Positions 18,313 to 27,186 of a stretch of DNA of 54,787 bases are shown piece after piece. The notes under the pieces were generated by a model. The model made no database searches. It saw only the letters and a list, made by a program, of their open reading frames with translations, and was not told where the DNA came from. The position numbers were made by a program, and so were the translations under genes. The stretch spans positions 1 to 54,787 of the forward strand of contig CALKMV010000017.1 in NCBI GenBank assembly GCA_938091485.1, written 5' to 3'. The stretch is from an uncultured Luminiphilus sp. (GTDB lineage Bacteria > Pseudomonadota > Gammaproteobacteria > Pseudomonadales > Halieaceae). Numbering within the stretch: the stretch's first letter is position 1; each line of letters opens with the position of its first letter.

Positions 18313-19202
18313 AGCTGTTCCCAGACCCCCATGCCCTCGGGAATCCCCGTTACGTCGACCCCCAGTCCCGCGCCGTAGGGCGAGTCACGGTGAAAATCTG
18401 ACCCGACGGAAATCTGCAAGTCACGTTCCCTGACCAGACGCCAAAGAGTGTCTGTATCACCCGGCCGGGGCCGACCGTTGATGACCTCCAACGCCTGCCC
18501 ACCCGCATCGCGAAACGCATCCGTCAAAGCCCGGAGCCGGGTCGCCGTCATTTTGTAGTCCAACGGGTGGGCTAGTACCGATACGCCACCTGCACCATTG
18601 ATTGCGGCAACAGTGTCATCTAGCGTCGGCCACAGCAGGGAGATGTCACCCGGCTTGCCGCGACCCAGAAACTGCTTGAACGCCAATTGCTCACTATCGA
18701 CGTGGCCCGCCAAGACCATCCATCGAGCAAAATGCGGGCGACCTATCTGTGCACCCGCGGCTACCGCCATCGCACCCACCAACGCGCCGGGCATGCCGTT
18801 GCGATCCAGTGTATGTGCGATTTTTTCAGCACGATCTTTGCGGGCTTTATCCAGTCCTTCAAGATGCCGTAACAAAGCGGGTGAAGCCGGGTCAAAACCA
18901 AGACCCACAATATGGATACCCACTCGCCCCCATTGGCATGAGAGCTCGACGCCACTGATCAAATCGAGCCCCGATGGTACTGACTGGTAGACACTCAGAT
19001 AGCCGGCAATCGTATCGTGATCAGTGATCGCTAGACGACGGACACCCTCACTCACGGCGCGGTCAGCCAAATCACGCGGGCTCAAGGTACCATCAGAAGC
19101 GGCACTATGTGTGTGGAAGTCGATCAAGGCAATCTCTACACTTCGCCCGGAATATCCAAGAGACCCCGCCGAGCTGAGAAGAAGGATGGGATTGTCTACC
19201 AT
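18309..19202 (-). CDS. rnm: PHP-domain 5'-3' exoribonuclease (RNase AM, YciV)
   Basis: About 297 residues. A PHP metal-binding site is clear: DFHTHSAASDGTLSP, then ITDHDTIAGY, HIVGLGFD, GRPHFARW and a late GSDFH. In E. coli the homologue (YciV/RNase AM) trims 5' ends of rRNAs and degrades short oligonucleotides. The first 24 residues before IALIDFHTHS are atypical for the family, so translation may start later. No ATG is available there; a TTG at about 19160 is possible. The gene faces yciB across 45 bases. Confidence 0.88.
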   Translation of the reverse strand: MVDNPILLLSSAGSLGYSGRSVEIALIDFHTHSAASDGTLSPRDLADRAVSEGVRRLAITDHDTIAGYLSVYQSVPSGLDLISGVELSCQWGRVGIHIVGLGFDPASPALLRHLEGLDKARKDRAEKIAHTLDRNGMPGALVGAMAVAAGAQIGRPHFARWMVLAGHVDSEQLAFKQFLGRGKPGDISLLWPTLDDTVAAINGAGGVSVLAHPLDYKMTATRLRALTDAFRDAGGQALEVINGRPRPGDTDTLWRLVRERDLQISVGSDFHRDSPYGAGLGVDVTGIPEGMGVWEQL

Positions 19203-19247
19203 AGTCGAAGTGATAGCGAGCGCTGGGGCGCGGGATCAAATTAATCC

Positions 19248-19862
19248 ATGAAACAACTGCTGGAATTCCTGCCTCTGGTGCTTTTTTTTGGCGCCTATCA
19301 GATGAATGGTGAGAGTGTGACCGTTGGGAGCTACTCACATACCTTCGACGGTATCTTTAGTGCCACCGCGGTGCTCATGGTGAGTAGCGTCATTGTTTGG
19401 CTGCTGGCCTCTGCCATATCTAGGCACAACGACCGGCGTCTGATGTGGATGGCAATAGCCGTGGCGGTTTTTGGCGCTGCCACGCTGATTCTGAGAGACC
19501 AACGCTTTATTCAATGGAAGCCAACCGTTTTCAATTGGGTGCTGGCAGTCGTATTCCTCGGCTCCCAATTTGTGGGCGAACGGAATCTGCTTGAGCGTTT
19601 GCTGGGAAACCAGTTATCCGTGACTCGCAGGGTTTGGACGCAGCTGAATGCGCTCTGGATTGGCAACTTTGTGCTCGTCGGGGCCCTCAATCTGTATGTT
19701 GCCTACCAGTATGAGGAAGCCTTCTGGGTCTCCTACAAACTCTACTCCAGCATCGGCTTCACCTTGACCGTGATGTTACTGACGATACTGATTGTTGCAC
19801 CGCATCTCAGAGAGCAGAGCGATGAGCAGGCAGAACCCGAGCATTTTGAGAGGCCGCAATGA
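19248..19862 (+). CDS. yciB: inner membrane-spanning protein YciB (septation protein A)
   Basis: 204 residues with about five membrane helices. It opens with KQLLEFLPLVLFFGAY, the family hallmark, and carries the conserved KPTVFNWVLAVVFLGSQF and LNALWIGNFVLVGALNLYVA lines. YciB interacts with cell-division and elongation proteins in E. coli and is needed for normal envelope integrity. The stop overlaps the next ATG by four bases. Confidence 0.93.
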   Translation: MKQLLEFLPLVLFFGAYQMNGESVTVGSYSHTFDGIFSATAVLMVSSVIVWLLASAISRHNDRRLMWMAIAVAVFGAATLILRDQRFIQWKPTVFNWVLAVVFLGSQFVGERNLLERLLGNQLSVTRRVWTQLNALWIGNFVLVGALNLYVAYQYEEAFWVSYKLYSSIGFTLTVMLLTILIVAPHLREQSDEQAEPEHFERPQ

Positions 19863-20560
19863 AATTCCGGACAGCACGCATACGACATGGTCTAACCGCG
19901 CTGCTCACCGCGGTTCTCGGAGTCATTGCGCCACATGGCATCACGCAGGAGACTCAGTACGTCAGCGATATGGTGCTGGTGCCAGTGCGAAGCGGGCCTG
20001 GCGCCGATTATCGTATTTTGAATCGGGGATTGCCGTCTGGCACAGCGCTCCTCGTCTATGATCTGAGTGATGATGGCGAATGGACCGAGATCGAAACCCG
20101 AGGCGGGACTCGCGGCTGGATGCCAACTCAGTACCTTCAAAAAGAGCCACCGGCCGGATTGCTCATTAACGATTTGAGATTGGAACTGGAACAACTTCGC
20201 GGTGAGCGGGATCGGCTGTTTAGCCAGCTCAACCAGAGCTCGTCCGAGGTAACAGAGGCTGACGAAACTATTATCGAATTGACGACCACTCTGGAAAGCA
20301 CTCAGGCAGAGCTTACTGAGGTCAAGCGGGTCTCAGCAGCGGCGCTGGATCTCGATCTCATGAATCAGCAACTCGTTGCAGAACTCGAATCCAACCGCTC
20401 TGAAGCCGATTTGCTCCGTTTAGAGAATGTGCGGTTGCGAGAACGTATTGCTAACAATCAGATATTGGATGGCGCGCTAGCCGTCTTTCTCGGCGTCATC
20501 CTTGCTGTAGTCGCTCCGAGGCTATGGCCAAAGAAAAAACGCCCGGACGGATGGTCATAA
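19859..20560 (+). CDS. SH3-domain and coiled-coil membrane protein (YgiM-like, TIGR04211 type)
   Basis: 233 residues. A signal peptide or N-terminal helix covers residues 1-30. A bacterial SH3 domain follows (VRSGPGADYRIL to TRGWMPTQYLQ), then a coiled coil of about 100 residues. One C-terminal transmembrane helix (ALAVFLGVILAVVAPRLW) and a basic end complete it. This is the layout of E. coli YgiM. The domain should be periplasmic, perhaps binding cell wall. Function is not known from sequence. Overlap with yciB and close spacing to ppiA suggest co-expression. Confidence 0.78.
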   Translation: MKFRTARIRHGLTALLTAVLGVIAPHGITQETQYVSDMVLVPVRSGPGADYRILNRGLPSGTALLVYDLSDDGEWTEIETRGGTRGWMPTQYLQKEPPAGLLINDLRLELEQLRGERDRLFSQLNQSSSEVTEADETIIELTTTLESTQAELTEVKRVSAAALDLDLMNQQLVAELESNRSEADLLRLENVRLRERIANNQILDGALAVFLGVILAVVAPRLWPKKKRPDGWS

Positions 20561-20574
20561 GAAAGGAGAAAATA

Positions 20575-21201
20575 ATGACGAGCTTCACGACTCTAGGGAA
20601 TAAGTCTCGCTTGCTCGCGGCTGCGGCCGCACTGTGGCTGTCCGCGGGGATGCCGACGCCACTCGCTGACGACGACATCGGTAACCCCAAGGTGCTGATG
20701 AAAACCACCGATGGCGAGATCACGATTGAGCTATTTGCTGATAAATCACCTATCACCGTGGAAAATTTTCTGAGCTATGTCGACGCCGGTCACTATGACG
20801 GCACCGTATTTCATCGGGTGATTCCCAACTTCATGATTCAGGGAGGTGGCTTTACGGCTACTCTGGAGGAGAAGGAGACAGGCGATCCCATCGTCAACGA
20901 GTCAATCAACAAACTCCACAATACCCGCGGCACGCTGGCGATGGCGCGCACTAGTGACCCCGACTCTGCGACGGCACAGTTCTTCATTAATCAGCGCAGC
21001 AACCTGCGATTGGACTGGGCGGGGGGCAAAGATGGTTACACCGTATTCGGCGAGGTCGTTGAAGGTATGCAAGTCGTCGATATCATCGCGCTGTCTGAAA
21101 CCAACTCTGCGCGTGCGCTAACCACTCAGGGGCCCACGGTATTTCAGGATGTACCGGTGAAGCCAGTGGTCATTATCTCTATGAGCAGAATCAATCCGTG
21201 A
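20575..21201 (+). CDS. ppiA: periplasmic cyclophilin-type peptidyl-prolyl cis-trans isomerase
   Basis: 208 residues from the ATG at 20575, which has AAGGAG at ideal spacing. The track ORF starts upstream inside the preceding gene and is not preferred. A signal peptide (SRLLAAAAALWLSAGMPTPLA) is followed by a cyclophilin domain with FHRVIPNFMIQGGG and AQFFINQ. The protein should catalyse prolyl isomerisation in the periplasm. It overlaps pdxJ by four bases, an uncommon partner. Confidence 0.92.
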   Translation: MTSFTTLGNKSRLLAAAAALWLSAGMPTPLADDDIGNPKVLMKTTDGEITIELFADKSPITVENFLSYVDAGHYDGTVFHRVIPNFMIQGGGFTATLEEKETGDPIVNESINKLHNTRGTLAMARTSDPDSATAQFFINQRSNLRLDWAGGKDGYTVFGEVVEGMQVVDIIALSETNSARALTTQGPTVFQDVPVKPVVIISMSRINP

Positions 21202-22001
21202 TTCAACTCAGCATCAATCTCAATAAGATTGCACTCATACGGAACTCTCGAGATACCTGTCACCCAGATCCTTGCGAATTTGCTGCCGCCGTCATTGAGG
21301 CGGGCGCCCATGGCATTACAGTGCACCCGCGACCGGATCAGCGCCATATCCGCGCTGATGATTGCGTGCAGCTTGGCAAGACCTCGCTTGGCTTCAATAG
21401 ACAGGAGTCTAAAAGCGAGGGGGCGCCTGCCGACGTCGAATTCAACATCGAAGGCAACCCCTTCGCAGCAGCACAGTCCTCCAGCCGCGAGGGCGTCAGC
21501 GATTACCCGGGCTTTCTGCAACTCATTGAGGCCGTGCGACCGGAGCAAGTGACATTGGTGCCCGATACTGATGATCAACTGACCTCAGATCATGGCTTCG
21601 ATATCGCACGCGACGGTGCACGTTTGGCGCCGGTGATTGAAAAACTGAAGTCGCTGGGGTGCCGCGTCAGTCTCTTCATGGACCCAGAGCCATCGCAAAT
21701 CGAGCTCATTCCGGCTCTCGGCGCCGACCGGATCGAGCTCTACACCGAAAGCTATGCCAGAGCTCACGAGCGAGGAGACTTCGACGCCGTACTTGCGCAA
21801 TTTCAGGAGGCTGCTGCTGCTGCAACTGCCAACGGCCTTGGTATTAATGCGGGCCACGATCTGAACCTGACTAATCTGCGTGACTTCCGGATTCCCGAGC
21901 TGCTCGAGGTCTCAATCGGCCATGCGTTTACCATTGATGCCCTGCGCTGGGGTATTCCAGAGGCCGTGTGTCGGTACCTTGAAGCGCTGAGCGCTCAGTA
22001 A
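21198..22001 (+). CDS. pdxJ: pyridoxine 5'-phosphate synthase, divergent type
   Basis: 267 residues. SINLNKIALIRNSR, GAHGITVHPRPDQRHI, VTLVPD, RIELYTESYA and GINAGHDLNL are PdxJ lines, so it should condense deoxyxylulose phosphate with 3-amino-2-oxopropyl phosphate. E. coli PdxJ has 243 residues; here about 25 extra residues lie near residues 65-100. The adjacent stretch (FNIEGNP, then EQVTLVPDTDDQLTSDHGFD) resembles Bacteroidetes-type rather than enterobacterial enzymes. It is not next to recO, the usual neighbour. A second, standard pdxJ may exist elsewhere. GTG start overlaps ppiA. Confidence 0.88.
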   Translation: MIQLSINLNKIALIRNSRDTCHPDPCEFAAAVIEAGAHGITVHPRPDQRHIRADDCVQLGKTSLGFNRQESKSEGAPADVEFNIEGNPFAAAQSSSREGVSDYPGFLQLIEAVRPEQVTLVPDTDDQLTSDHGFDIARDGARLAPVIEKLKSLGCRVSLFMDPEPSQIELIPALGADRIELYTESYARAHERGDFDAVLAQFQEAAAAATANGLGINAGHDLNLTNLRDFRIPELLEVSIGHAFTIDALRWGIPEAVCRYLEALSAQ

Positions 22002-22012
22002 CGCCCGGGCAC

Positions 22013-22708
22013 TTGCTAGCCACAGTGAATTCATCAGCTGACGACACACCGCCCTATCAGGTCCCCCACTCGCAGGAATCAATAAGACTCCTGTTTCGTG
22101 ACCCCCACTTGCTGATTGTCGATAAACCCACCTTGCTGCTGAGCGTACCGGGGCGTCATCCGCTCAACCGCGACTGCCTGCTCAATCGACTCAGCGTTCG
22201 CTATCCCGGTGTGTCTGCTGTCCATCGCTTGGATCTCGACACCTCTGGTGTGATGGTGATTCCCCGCCACCGCGAGGCGCTGTCTGGTCTCGCACGCCAG
22301 TTTCAGGAGCGGCGGATCTGTAAATCCTATGTCGCACGCGTCGCGGGTCAGGTCACCGAGGACGTCGGTGAAGTCGACCTGCCACTGATCGCCGACTGGC
22401 CCAACAGACCCAAGCAAAAAGTCTGTTTTGAGACGGGAAAACAGGCTTTGACGCGTTGGAAAGTCCTCAGTCGCGACGACTATAGTTCATTGTTGGCGCT
22501 CACCCCCATCACCGGTCGATCACATCAGCTACGAATTCATATGAGAGAGATAGGGCATCCGATTTTGGGCTGTGATTTCTATGCGCCCGAGGCAGTGCTC
22601 AAAGCTGCGCCGCGTCTGTTGTTACATGCGACATCATTACGATTCACCCATCCGCTGACGGGAGAGGCTTTGACCGCCTTCTCCCCGGCACCTGCCGCTT
22701 TCTACTAG
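22013..22708 (+). CDS. rluA: RluA-family pseudouridine synthase
   Basis: About 231 residues without an S4 domain. LLIVDKPTLLLSVPG, VSAVHRLDLDTSGVMVIPR (catalytic aspartate), and TPITGRSHQLRIHMREIGHPILGC are the RluA-subfamily motifs. Length and sequence fit RluA, which modifies 23S rRNA U746 and some tRNAs. No ATG starts this ORF; TTG at 22013 or GTG at 22025 are the options and neither has a clear ribosome binding site. Confidence 0.85.
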   Translation: MLATVNSSADDTPPYQVPHSQESIRLLFRDPHLLIVDKPTLLLSVPGRHPLNRDCLLNRLSVRYPGVSAVHRLDLDTSGVMVIPRHREALSGLARQFQERRICKSYVARVAGQVTEDVGEVDLPLIADWPNRPKQKVCFETGKQALTRWKVLSRDDYSSLLALTPITGRSHQLRIHMREIGHPILGCDFYAPEAVLKAAPRLLLHATSLRFTHPLTGEALTAFSPAPAAFY

Positions 22709-22777
22709 CTTAAGTTGGCATTCCGACGCATTGCGGAGATGCATTACCATGCGCTCTCGCGCTATTAGGAGAGCAAC

Positions 22778-23281
22778 GTGGTCCTCGTCAACCAAGCGGG
22801 TCAGGAAAAAGTGATCGTGGTCAAACCGAACCACTCTGCTACCTGGCGCCATAACCTGTGGTTACTGGCCGCGCTGGCTGTGCCGTCTCTGGGCGCAGGT
22901 ATTGCTTTTGCGCTGTTGGGCGCATGGCCCATTTTGCCCCTAGCGGGTCTTGAGCTGACCGCACTTGCGGGAGCGCTCTATTGGGTCAACTGGAAGCTGG
23001 AGTACCGGCATGTCATTCGCCTGACTGACGACCTGATCACGATCGACAAGGGGTATTTTGTCCCAAAGCGAAGCTGGCGCTTCGCGCGTGAGGAATCCGC
23101 ACTGCGCGTGGTACCCGAGACCCACCATTGGCAGGGTCCTGAACTGTCCGTGCACGACCGGCTCTCCGAAATCCGTATCGGTGACTTCCTCAACCGTGAG
23201 GAAACTCTGCAATTACTGAGTCTGCTGCGGACAGAACTACGTATTCGCACCCACAGCAGTGATAGTTCGATCAAGGCTTAA
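22778..23281 (+). CDS. DUF2244 family membrane protein
   Basis: 167 residues. It begins with a hydrophilic [13 protein letters not shown] segment, then two membrane helices separated by a short turn (residues 28-70), then a soluble C-terminal domain. This is the DUF2244 layout, often linked to cytochrome oxidase gene neighbourhoods in other genomes, but here it stands between rluA and rimO. Function is unknown. GTG start with GGAG spaced seven bases upstream. Confidence 0.75.
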   Translation: MVLVNQAGQEKVIVVKPNHSATWRHNLWLLAALAVPSLGAGIAFALLGAWPILPLAGLELTALAGALYWVNWKLEYRHVIRLTDDLITIDKGYFVPKRSWRFAREESALRVVPETHHWQGPELSVHDRLSEIRIGDFLNREETLQLLSLLRTELRIRTHSSDSSIKA

Positions 23282-23285
23282 GAAG

Positions 23286-24635
23286 ATGGCGCATTCCGAA
23301 GCAAGTACAGCGACAACTGAAGGCGGCGAAAAGGTCGGCTTTATCTCATTGGGTTGCCCAAAAGCCTTGGTCGATTCCGAGCGCATCCTGACCCAACTGC
23401 GAATAGAAGGTTACGAGATCACTCCTCACTACGAAGACGCGGGCGTGGTCATCGTCAACACCTGCGGATTTATTGATGCCGCCAAGGAGGAAAGCCTCGA
23501 AGCCATTGGAGAAGCCATCAGCGAGAATGGCCGTGTGCTGGTCACTGGCTGCATGGGTCGCGGCGAGGACGCTGAAACCATTCGCGCCCGACATCCCAAA
23601 GTGCTGGGCATCAGCGGGCCGGCCGCCTATGAAGAGGTCTTGGGTACGGTCCGAGAAGTGTTGCCGCACCGTCACCAGCCCAACCCCTTGATCGATCTCA
23701 TTCCGGCACAGGGCGTAAAACTCACCCCGCGCCACTATGCCTATCTCAAGATCAGCGAGGGTTGTAACCATCGCTGCCGCTTCTGCATCATCCCCAGCAT
23801 CCGTGGTGATCTGGTCAGTCGCCCCATTGGCTCCGTGATGGATGAGGCCGAGGGCTTGGCGCGGGCAGGGGTGCGCGAGCTGCTGATCGTATCCCAAGAC
23901 ACCAGTGCCTATGGCATTGACCTCAAATATCAGACCGATTTTTGGCAGGGCCGGCCACTGAAATCGAATCTGGAGAGTCTGGCCACAGCGCTGTCTGAAC
24001 TCGGAATTTGGATTCGTATGCACTATGTGTACCCTTACCCCCATGTGGACGCGCTGATTCCCATGATGGCTGAAGGTAAGCTGCTCCCTTATATTGACAT
24101 GCCGCTACAGCATGGGGCCCAAAGCGTGTTGCAAAGAATGAAGCGACCCGCAGCAGCAGAAAAAACCCTTGATCGCATCGCTCGGTGGCGCGACCTGTGC
24201 CCCGACCTGACAATTCGCTCTACTTTTATTGTCGGCTACCCCGGTGAGACCGAGGCGGAATTTGAGACGCTCCTGAATTTTATTGAGGCAGCACAGTTGG
24301 ATCGCGTTGGCTGCTTCCAGTACTCACCTGTCAAAGGCGCTGCAGCCAACGCGCTACCTGACCCCGTGCCTGAGGAAGTTAAGGTGGATCGCTGGGAGCA
24401 ATTCATGGCGCTCCAGCAATCAATCAGTACCAGCAAACTCCAGCGCAAAGTGGGCACGACGCAACAGATTCTAATTGACAGGGTATCGAGCGACGGTGCA
24501 ACGGGCCGGACACAGGCTGACGCACCCGAGATCGATGGCGTGGTTCACCTGCCAGGGGTGACCGAATTTCAACCAGGCGAATTGGTAGAGGCCGAGATTA
24601 CCGCTGCCGATGAGTACGACCTTTGGGTGTCATGA
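23286..24635 (+). CDS. rimO: ribosomal protein S12 methylthiotransferase
   Basis: 449 residues from ATG 23286 (the track start lies inside the DUF2244 gene). The N-terminal MTTase domain has [27 protein letters not shown] and TGCMGRG supplying three cluster cysteines. The radical-SAM domain carries CNHRCRFC, and a TRAM domain ends the protein. RimO adds a methylthio group to Asp88 (E. coli numbering) of S12. The [13 protein letters not shown] line separates RimO from MiaB. Confidence 0.96.
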   Translation: MAHSEASTATTEGGEKVGFISLGCPKALVDSERILTQLRIEGYEITPHYEDAGVVIVNTCGFIDAAKEESLEAIGEAISENGRVLVTGCMGRGEDAETIRARHPKVLGISGPAAYEEVLGTVREVLPHRHQPNPLIDLIPAQGVKLTPRHYAYLKISEGCNHRCRFCIIPSIRGDLVSRPIGSVMDEAEGLARAGVRELLIVSQDTSAYGIDLKYQTDFWQGRPLKSNLESLATALSELGIWIRMHYVYPYPHVDALIPMMAEGKLLPYIDMPLQHGAQSVLQRMKRPAAAEKTLDRIARWRDLCPDLTIRSTFIVGYPGETEAEFETLLNFIEAAQLDRVGCFQYSPVKGAAANALPDPVPEEVKVDRWEQFMALQQSISTSKLQRKVGTTQQILIDRVSSDGATGRTQADAPEIDGVVHLPGVTEFQPGELVEAEITAADEYDLWVS

Positions 24636-24651
24636 ACCTGGTTCGGTATCC

Positions 24652-25365
24652 ATGAATATCATTTTACTCAGGCCCGAGGACTGGCTCGACGAGAACATTG
24701 TTTGTATTGACGACCGCCGCCACGAGCACATCCGTGGGATCCTCAAAGCGCAGATGGGTGAGCGCTTACGAGTGGGGTCACTGGGTAGGCTGAGGGGCAG
24801 CGGCACGGTGGTTAAACTGTCTGACGAGCACACCCACCTTCAGATTGACCTCGTCGATCCTCCCCTACCACGACACCCCTGTGACCTGATCCTTGCACTC
24901 CCCCGCCCGAAAATGCTGCGCAGAGTATTCCGGACGGCAGCTGAAATGGGTGTCTCCCACCTCTATTTGATTAACAGCGCTCGCGTGGAGAAAAGCTACT
25001 GGCAGAGCCCGCTGTTGCAACCTGATCGCATCGACGCTGCACTGATCGCCGGGCTCGAGCGCGCAGGGGATACCGTGTTACCGCAGGTACACCTGTACCC
25101 GCGCTTCAAACCGTTTATTGAGGATCAGCTACCGGGACTCATCGGATCCAGAGCGTGCTGGATCGCGCACCCGGGCGCACCCGAAGCGCTGGCAACACAG
25201 TCAGCTGAAGGACTGATCATGCTGGGGCCGGAGGGTGGCTTTATTCCTTATGAGGTCGATCTGGCGAAATCGGTAGGCGCCAAAGCCGTCCGCTTAAGCG
25301 ACCGGATACTGAGCGTCGATACGGCGGTCACCGCCGCGCTGAGCCAGTCTTCCCGCGCAAGCTAG
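24652..25365 (+). CDS. rsmE: 16S rRNA (uracil(1498)-N(3))-methyltransferase
   Basis: 237 residues from ATG 24652; the upstream track start is within rimO. An N-terminal PUA-like domain ([19 protein letters not shown]) is followed by a SPOUT knot with [23 protein letters not shown] and [17 protein letters not shown]. It methylates U1498 of the small subunit. Together with rimO it makes a ribosome-modification pair. Its stop overlaps that of the convergent msrA, leaving no room for a separate terminator. Confidence 0.93.
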   Translation: MNIILLRPEDWLDENIVCIDDRRHEHIRGILKAQMGERLRVGSLGRLRGSGTVVKLSDEHTHLQIDLVDPPLPRHPCDLILALPRPKMLRRVFRTAAEMGVSHLYLINSARVEKSYWQSPLLQPDRIDAALIAGLERAGDTVLPQVHLYPRFKPFIEDQLPGLIGSRACWIAHPGAPEALATQSAEGLIMLGPEGGFIPYEVDLAKSVGAKAVRLSDRILSVDTAVTAALSQSSRAS

Positions 25366-26033
25366 TGCCCTGCCTGAGCAACAACGCCCGTACCGATAGG
25401 ACAAACGACACCGGTCCCGCCCATGCCGCAATACCCTGCAGGATTTTTGTGCAGATACTGCTGATGGTAGTCCTCGGCAAAATAAAACGTTGGGGCCGGC
25501 AAAATTTCTGTGGTGATGTCACTGTAACCCGATGACGTCAACGCCGGCTGATAGGCATCGAGGCTGGCCCGCGCTGCTGCCTCTTGCGCATCGCCATAGC
25601 AATAGATACCCGATCGATACTGGGTACCCCAGTCGTTGCCCTGACGCATGCCCTGGGTGGGGTCATGATTCTCCCAAAAAGCACCGAGCAGGATGTCATA
25701 GCTGACCTCTGCAGGGTCAAAAACCACCAGTACAACCTCGTTGTGCCCGGTCTGGCCAGTGCAGACTTCTTTATAGATGGGGTTTGGCGTGATACCGGCG
25801 GCGTAACCGACGGCTGTCGTGACGACTCCCGGAATCTGCCAAAACAGACGCTCCACTCCCCAAAAGCACCCCATTCCAAACAGCGCTTGCTCAAGGTGCG
25901 CCGCATAGGGAGGCAGCAGCGGCACCCCTAACACTGCATGACGATCTGTGATCGGCATCGCCTCGACCCGGCCCGGCAGGGCGCTGGCTGCGTCAGGTAG
26001 TGCGTGCTGCCTTCGAATCTCCATCCATTTCAT
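25362..26033 (-). CDS. msrA: peptide-methionine (S)-S-oxide reductase
   Basis: 223 residues. The catalytic [13 protein letters not shown], then [25 protein letters not shown] and the [16 protein letters not shown] line place it firmly in MsrA, with the resolving-type cysteine in the C-terminal Gly-rich segment. It repairs oxidised methionine. About 50 N-terminal residues precede the fold, as in E. coli MsrA. It diverges from the 26-kb cluster across 170 bases that include a 24-bp near-palindrome. GAGG lies nine bases before the ATG. Confidence 0.96.
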   Translation of the reverse strand: MKWMEIRRQHALPDAASALPGRVEAMPITDRHAVLGVPLLPPYAAHLEQALFGMGCFWGVERLFWQIPGVVTTAVGYAAGITPNPIYKEVCTGQTGHNEVVLVVFDPAEVSYDILLGAFWENHDPTQGMRQGNDWGTQYRSGIYCYGDAQEAAARASLDAYQPALTSSGYSDITTEILPAPTFYFAEDYHQQYLHKNPAGYCGMGGTGVVCPIGTGVVAQAGH

Positions 26034-26082
26034 GCGTTTTTACCTCAAGATCGCGCCGAGTGGCATGTCCTGCCATGTTTTT

Positions 26083-26106
26083 GTCATAATAGCCGGCTAT
26101 TTTGAC
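26083..26106. promoter_or_regulatory. 24-bp near-perfect palindrome between msrA and the small-protein/VWA cluster
   Basis: Arms GTCATAATAGCC and GGCTATTTTGAC are complementary at 11 of 12 positions with no spacer; the central 14 bases are a perfect palindrome. It lies midway between divergent genes and contains AT-rich promoter-like sequence (CATAAT on plus, TATTAT on minus). A dimeric regulator operator is the simplest reading, but the regulator is unknown. Confidence 0.5.
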
Positions 26107-26119
26107 GACGGACAGTAAA

Positions 26120-26191
26120 TCCCGCCCGGGAAATGAGGCTACGCACCCCGTAGCCGCCCGACAGAACAGCCTGCGCACGCAGGTGGCGGGG
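26120..26191 (+). ncRNA. candidate structured 5' leader (cis-regulatory RNA), unclassified
   Basis: The leader before the 69-residue gene can fold into a closed multi-helix unit. P1 is CCCGCC (26121-26126) with GGCGGG (26185-26190). P2 is CGGG (26127-26130) with CCCG (26157-26160). P3 is GGCTACG/CGTAGCC with a CACCC loop (26137-26155). P4 is CCTGC/GCAGG with a GCAC loop (26170-26183). An AAATGA bulge lies between P2 and P3. The 3' strand of P1 runs straight into the ribosome binding site GGGGAGG. I do not recognise a known riboswitch class. GC-rich leaders can fold by chance, so this is a candidate only. Confidence 0.35.
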
Positions 26192-26203
26192 GAGGAAAAC
26201 ATC

Positions 26204-26413
26204 ATGACACAGACAAAACGCGAACCCTTTAATGCAGGCGACTTCTCAAGCCGCAAACTCATGGAGCTGGTCAGCGGCGACCGCGACAGCGACCGTCTGA
26301 CCCTCGACCAGGAGGCTCTCGATGCGGTGGTTTCTGAGCTGACGAGCCGGCGCCACTATCTTCGCGAGCTCCGTGATCGCGGATTGCTCGCGCCCCGCGC
26401 GCCCTCACCCTAG
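26204..26413 (+). CDS. small hypothetical protein (69 residues) upstream of the VWA gene
   Basis: The track ORF begins at 26102, but the ATG at 26204 has a strong GGGGAGG eight bases upstream and gives 69 residues. The product is soluble, charged and mostly helical (SSRKLMELVSGDRDSDRLTLDQEALDAVVSELTSRRHYLRELRDRGLL), with a Pro-rich end. I do not recognise a family. It is in the same reading frame as the VWA gene, separated only by the TAG at 26411-26413. It could be an independent small protein, or an N-terminal part reached by readthrough. Confidence 0.6.
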   Translation: MTQTKREPFNAGDFSSRKLMELVSGDRDSDRLTLDQEALDAVVSELTSRRHYLRELRDRGLLAPRAPSP

Positions 26414-26470
26414 GGCAGTCTCATCCCAAAAGATCTTGACCGCCCCCGCTCGGGCGATGTTGTCGCGTTT

Positions 26471-27115
26471 TTGCGGCAAACCAAGGCCATTCAGGCGGTG
26501 ACCCAGCGCCAGGCGCGCCTGGTCTTTGCACTCGATGCAACGGCGAGCCGCGAGCCGACTTGGCAGCAAGCTAGAAAACTGCACGGCGAGCTGTTCAGCG
26601 CCGCTTCAGAAACCACTTCTCTAGCGGTTCAGCTGTGCTACTACCGAGGCATGGCAGAATTTCACTCGAGCCACTGGCTCACTGAATCGGACGCGTTGCT
26701 CGACCAGATGAGTGGCGTCACCTGCGAGGCCGGCATCACACAGATCGGCAGAGTGCTTCATCATGCGCTGGATGCCGGCTCGGCGTCGCAGCCTATTCGG
26801 GCTCTCGTTTTTGTTGGTGATGCGTGCGAGGAATCACCGGAACCCCTGTTGTCGCTTGCCGGGCAGTGCGGCATCAAAAAGCTTCCGCTTTTCCTGTTTC
26901 AAGAAGGCAGGGACGCCACTACCCGCACTGTCTTCGATAGGATGGCAAAATTGAGTGGCGGCGCCGCGGTGCCATTTGATGCCAGCAGCGCCGAGCGCCT
27001 GAGACAACTGTTAGGTGCAGTGGCACGCTTTGCGCGTGGCGGACTGAAAGCGTTGCGGGACAGCGACGGTGCGGGCGATCGACTCCTTTTGGAGCAATTG
27101 GAAAAAGCGCCGTAG
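26471..27115 (+). CDS. VWA-like domain protein
   Basis: About 214 residues from the first accepted start (TTG 26471). ARLVFALDATASREPTW is the start of a VWA fold with a MIDAS-type DxTxS motif. LVFVGDACEE and LPLFLFQEG are later core strands. Related VWA proteins in other proteobacteria carry 30 or so residues before this motif, and the frame is open upstream to 26414 (KDLDRPRSGDVVAFLRQ). The natural start may therefore be a rare codon such as ATC 26423, or upstream through the amber codon. A J-domain gene follows. Ligand and partner are unknown. Confidence 0.75.
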   Translation: MRQTKAIQAVTQRQARLVFALDATASREPTWQQARKLHGELFSAASETTSLAVQLCYYRGMAEFHSSHWLTESDALLDQMSGVTCEAGITQIGRVLHHALDAGSASQPIRALVFVGDACEESPEPLLSLAGQCGIKKLPLFLFQEGRDATTRTVFDRMAKLSGGAAVPFDASSAERLRQLLGAVARFARGGLKALRDSDGAGDRLLLEQLEKAP

Positions 27116-27186
27116 CGCTGAGCCAAACCCGATATCATTGTTACCACCAAGAACATCCGACCAATCACAGAGGAGCCCTTAGTCAC

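Noticed and set aside
26170-26183. Tetraloop hairpins in the 26.1-kb leader as a guanidine-II (mini-ykkC) riboswitch
   Set aside because: That class needs two hairpins with ACGR loops; the loops here are CACCC and GCAC.
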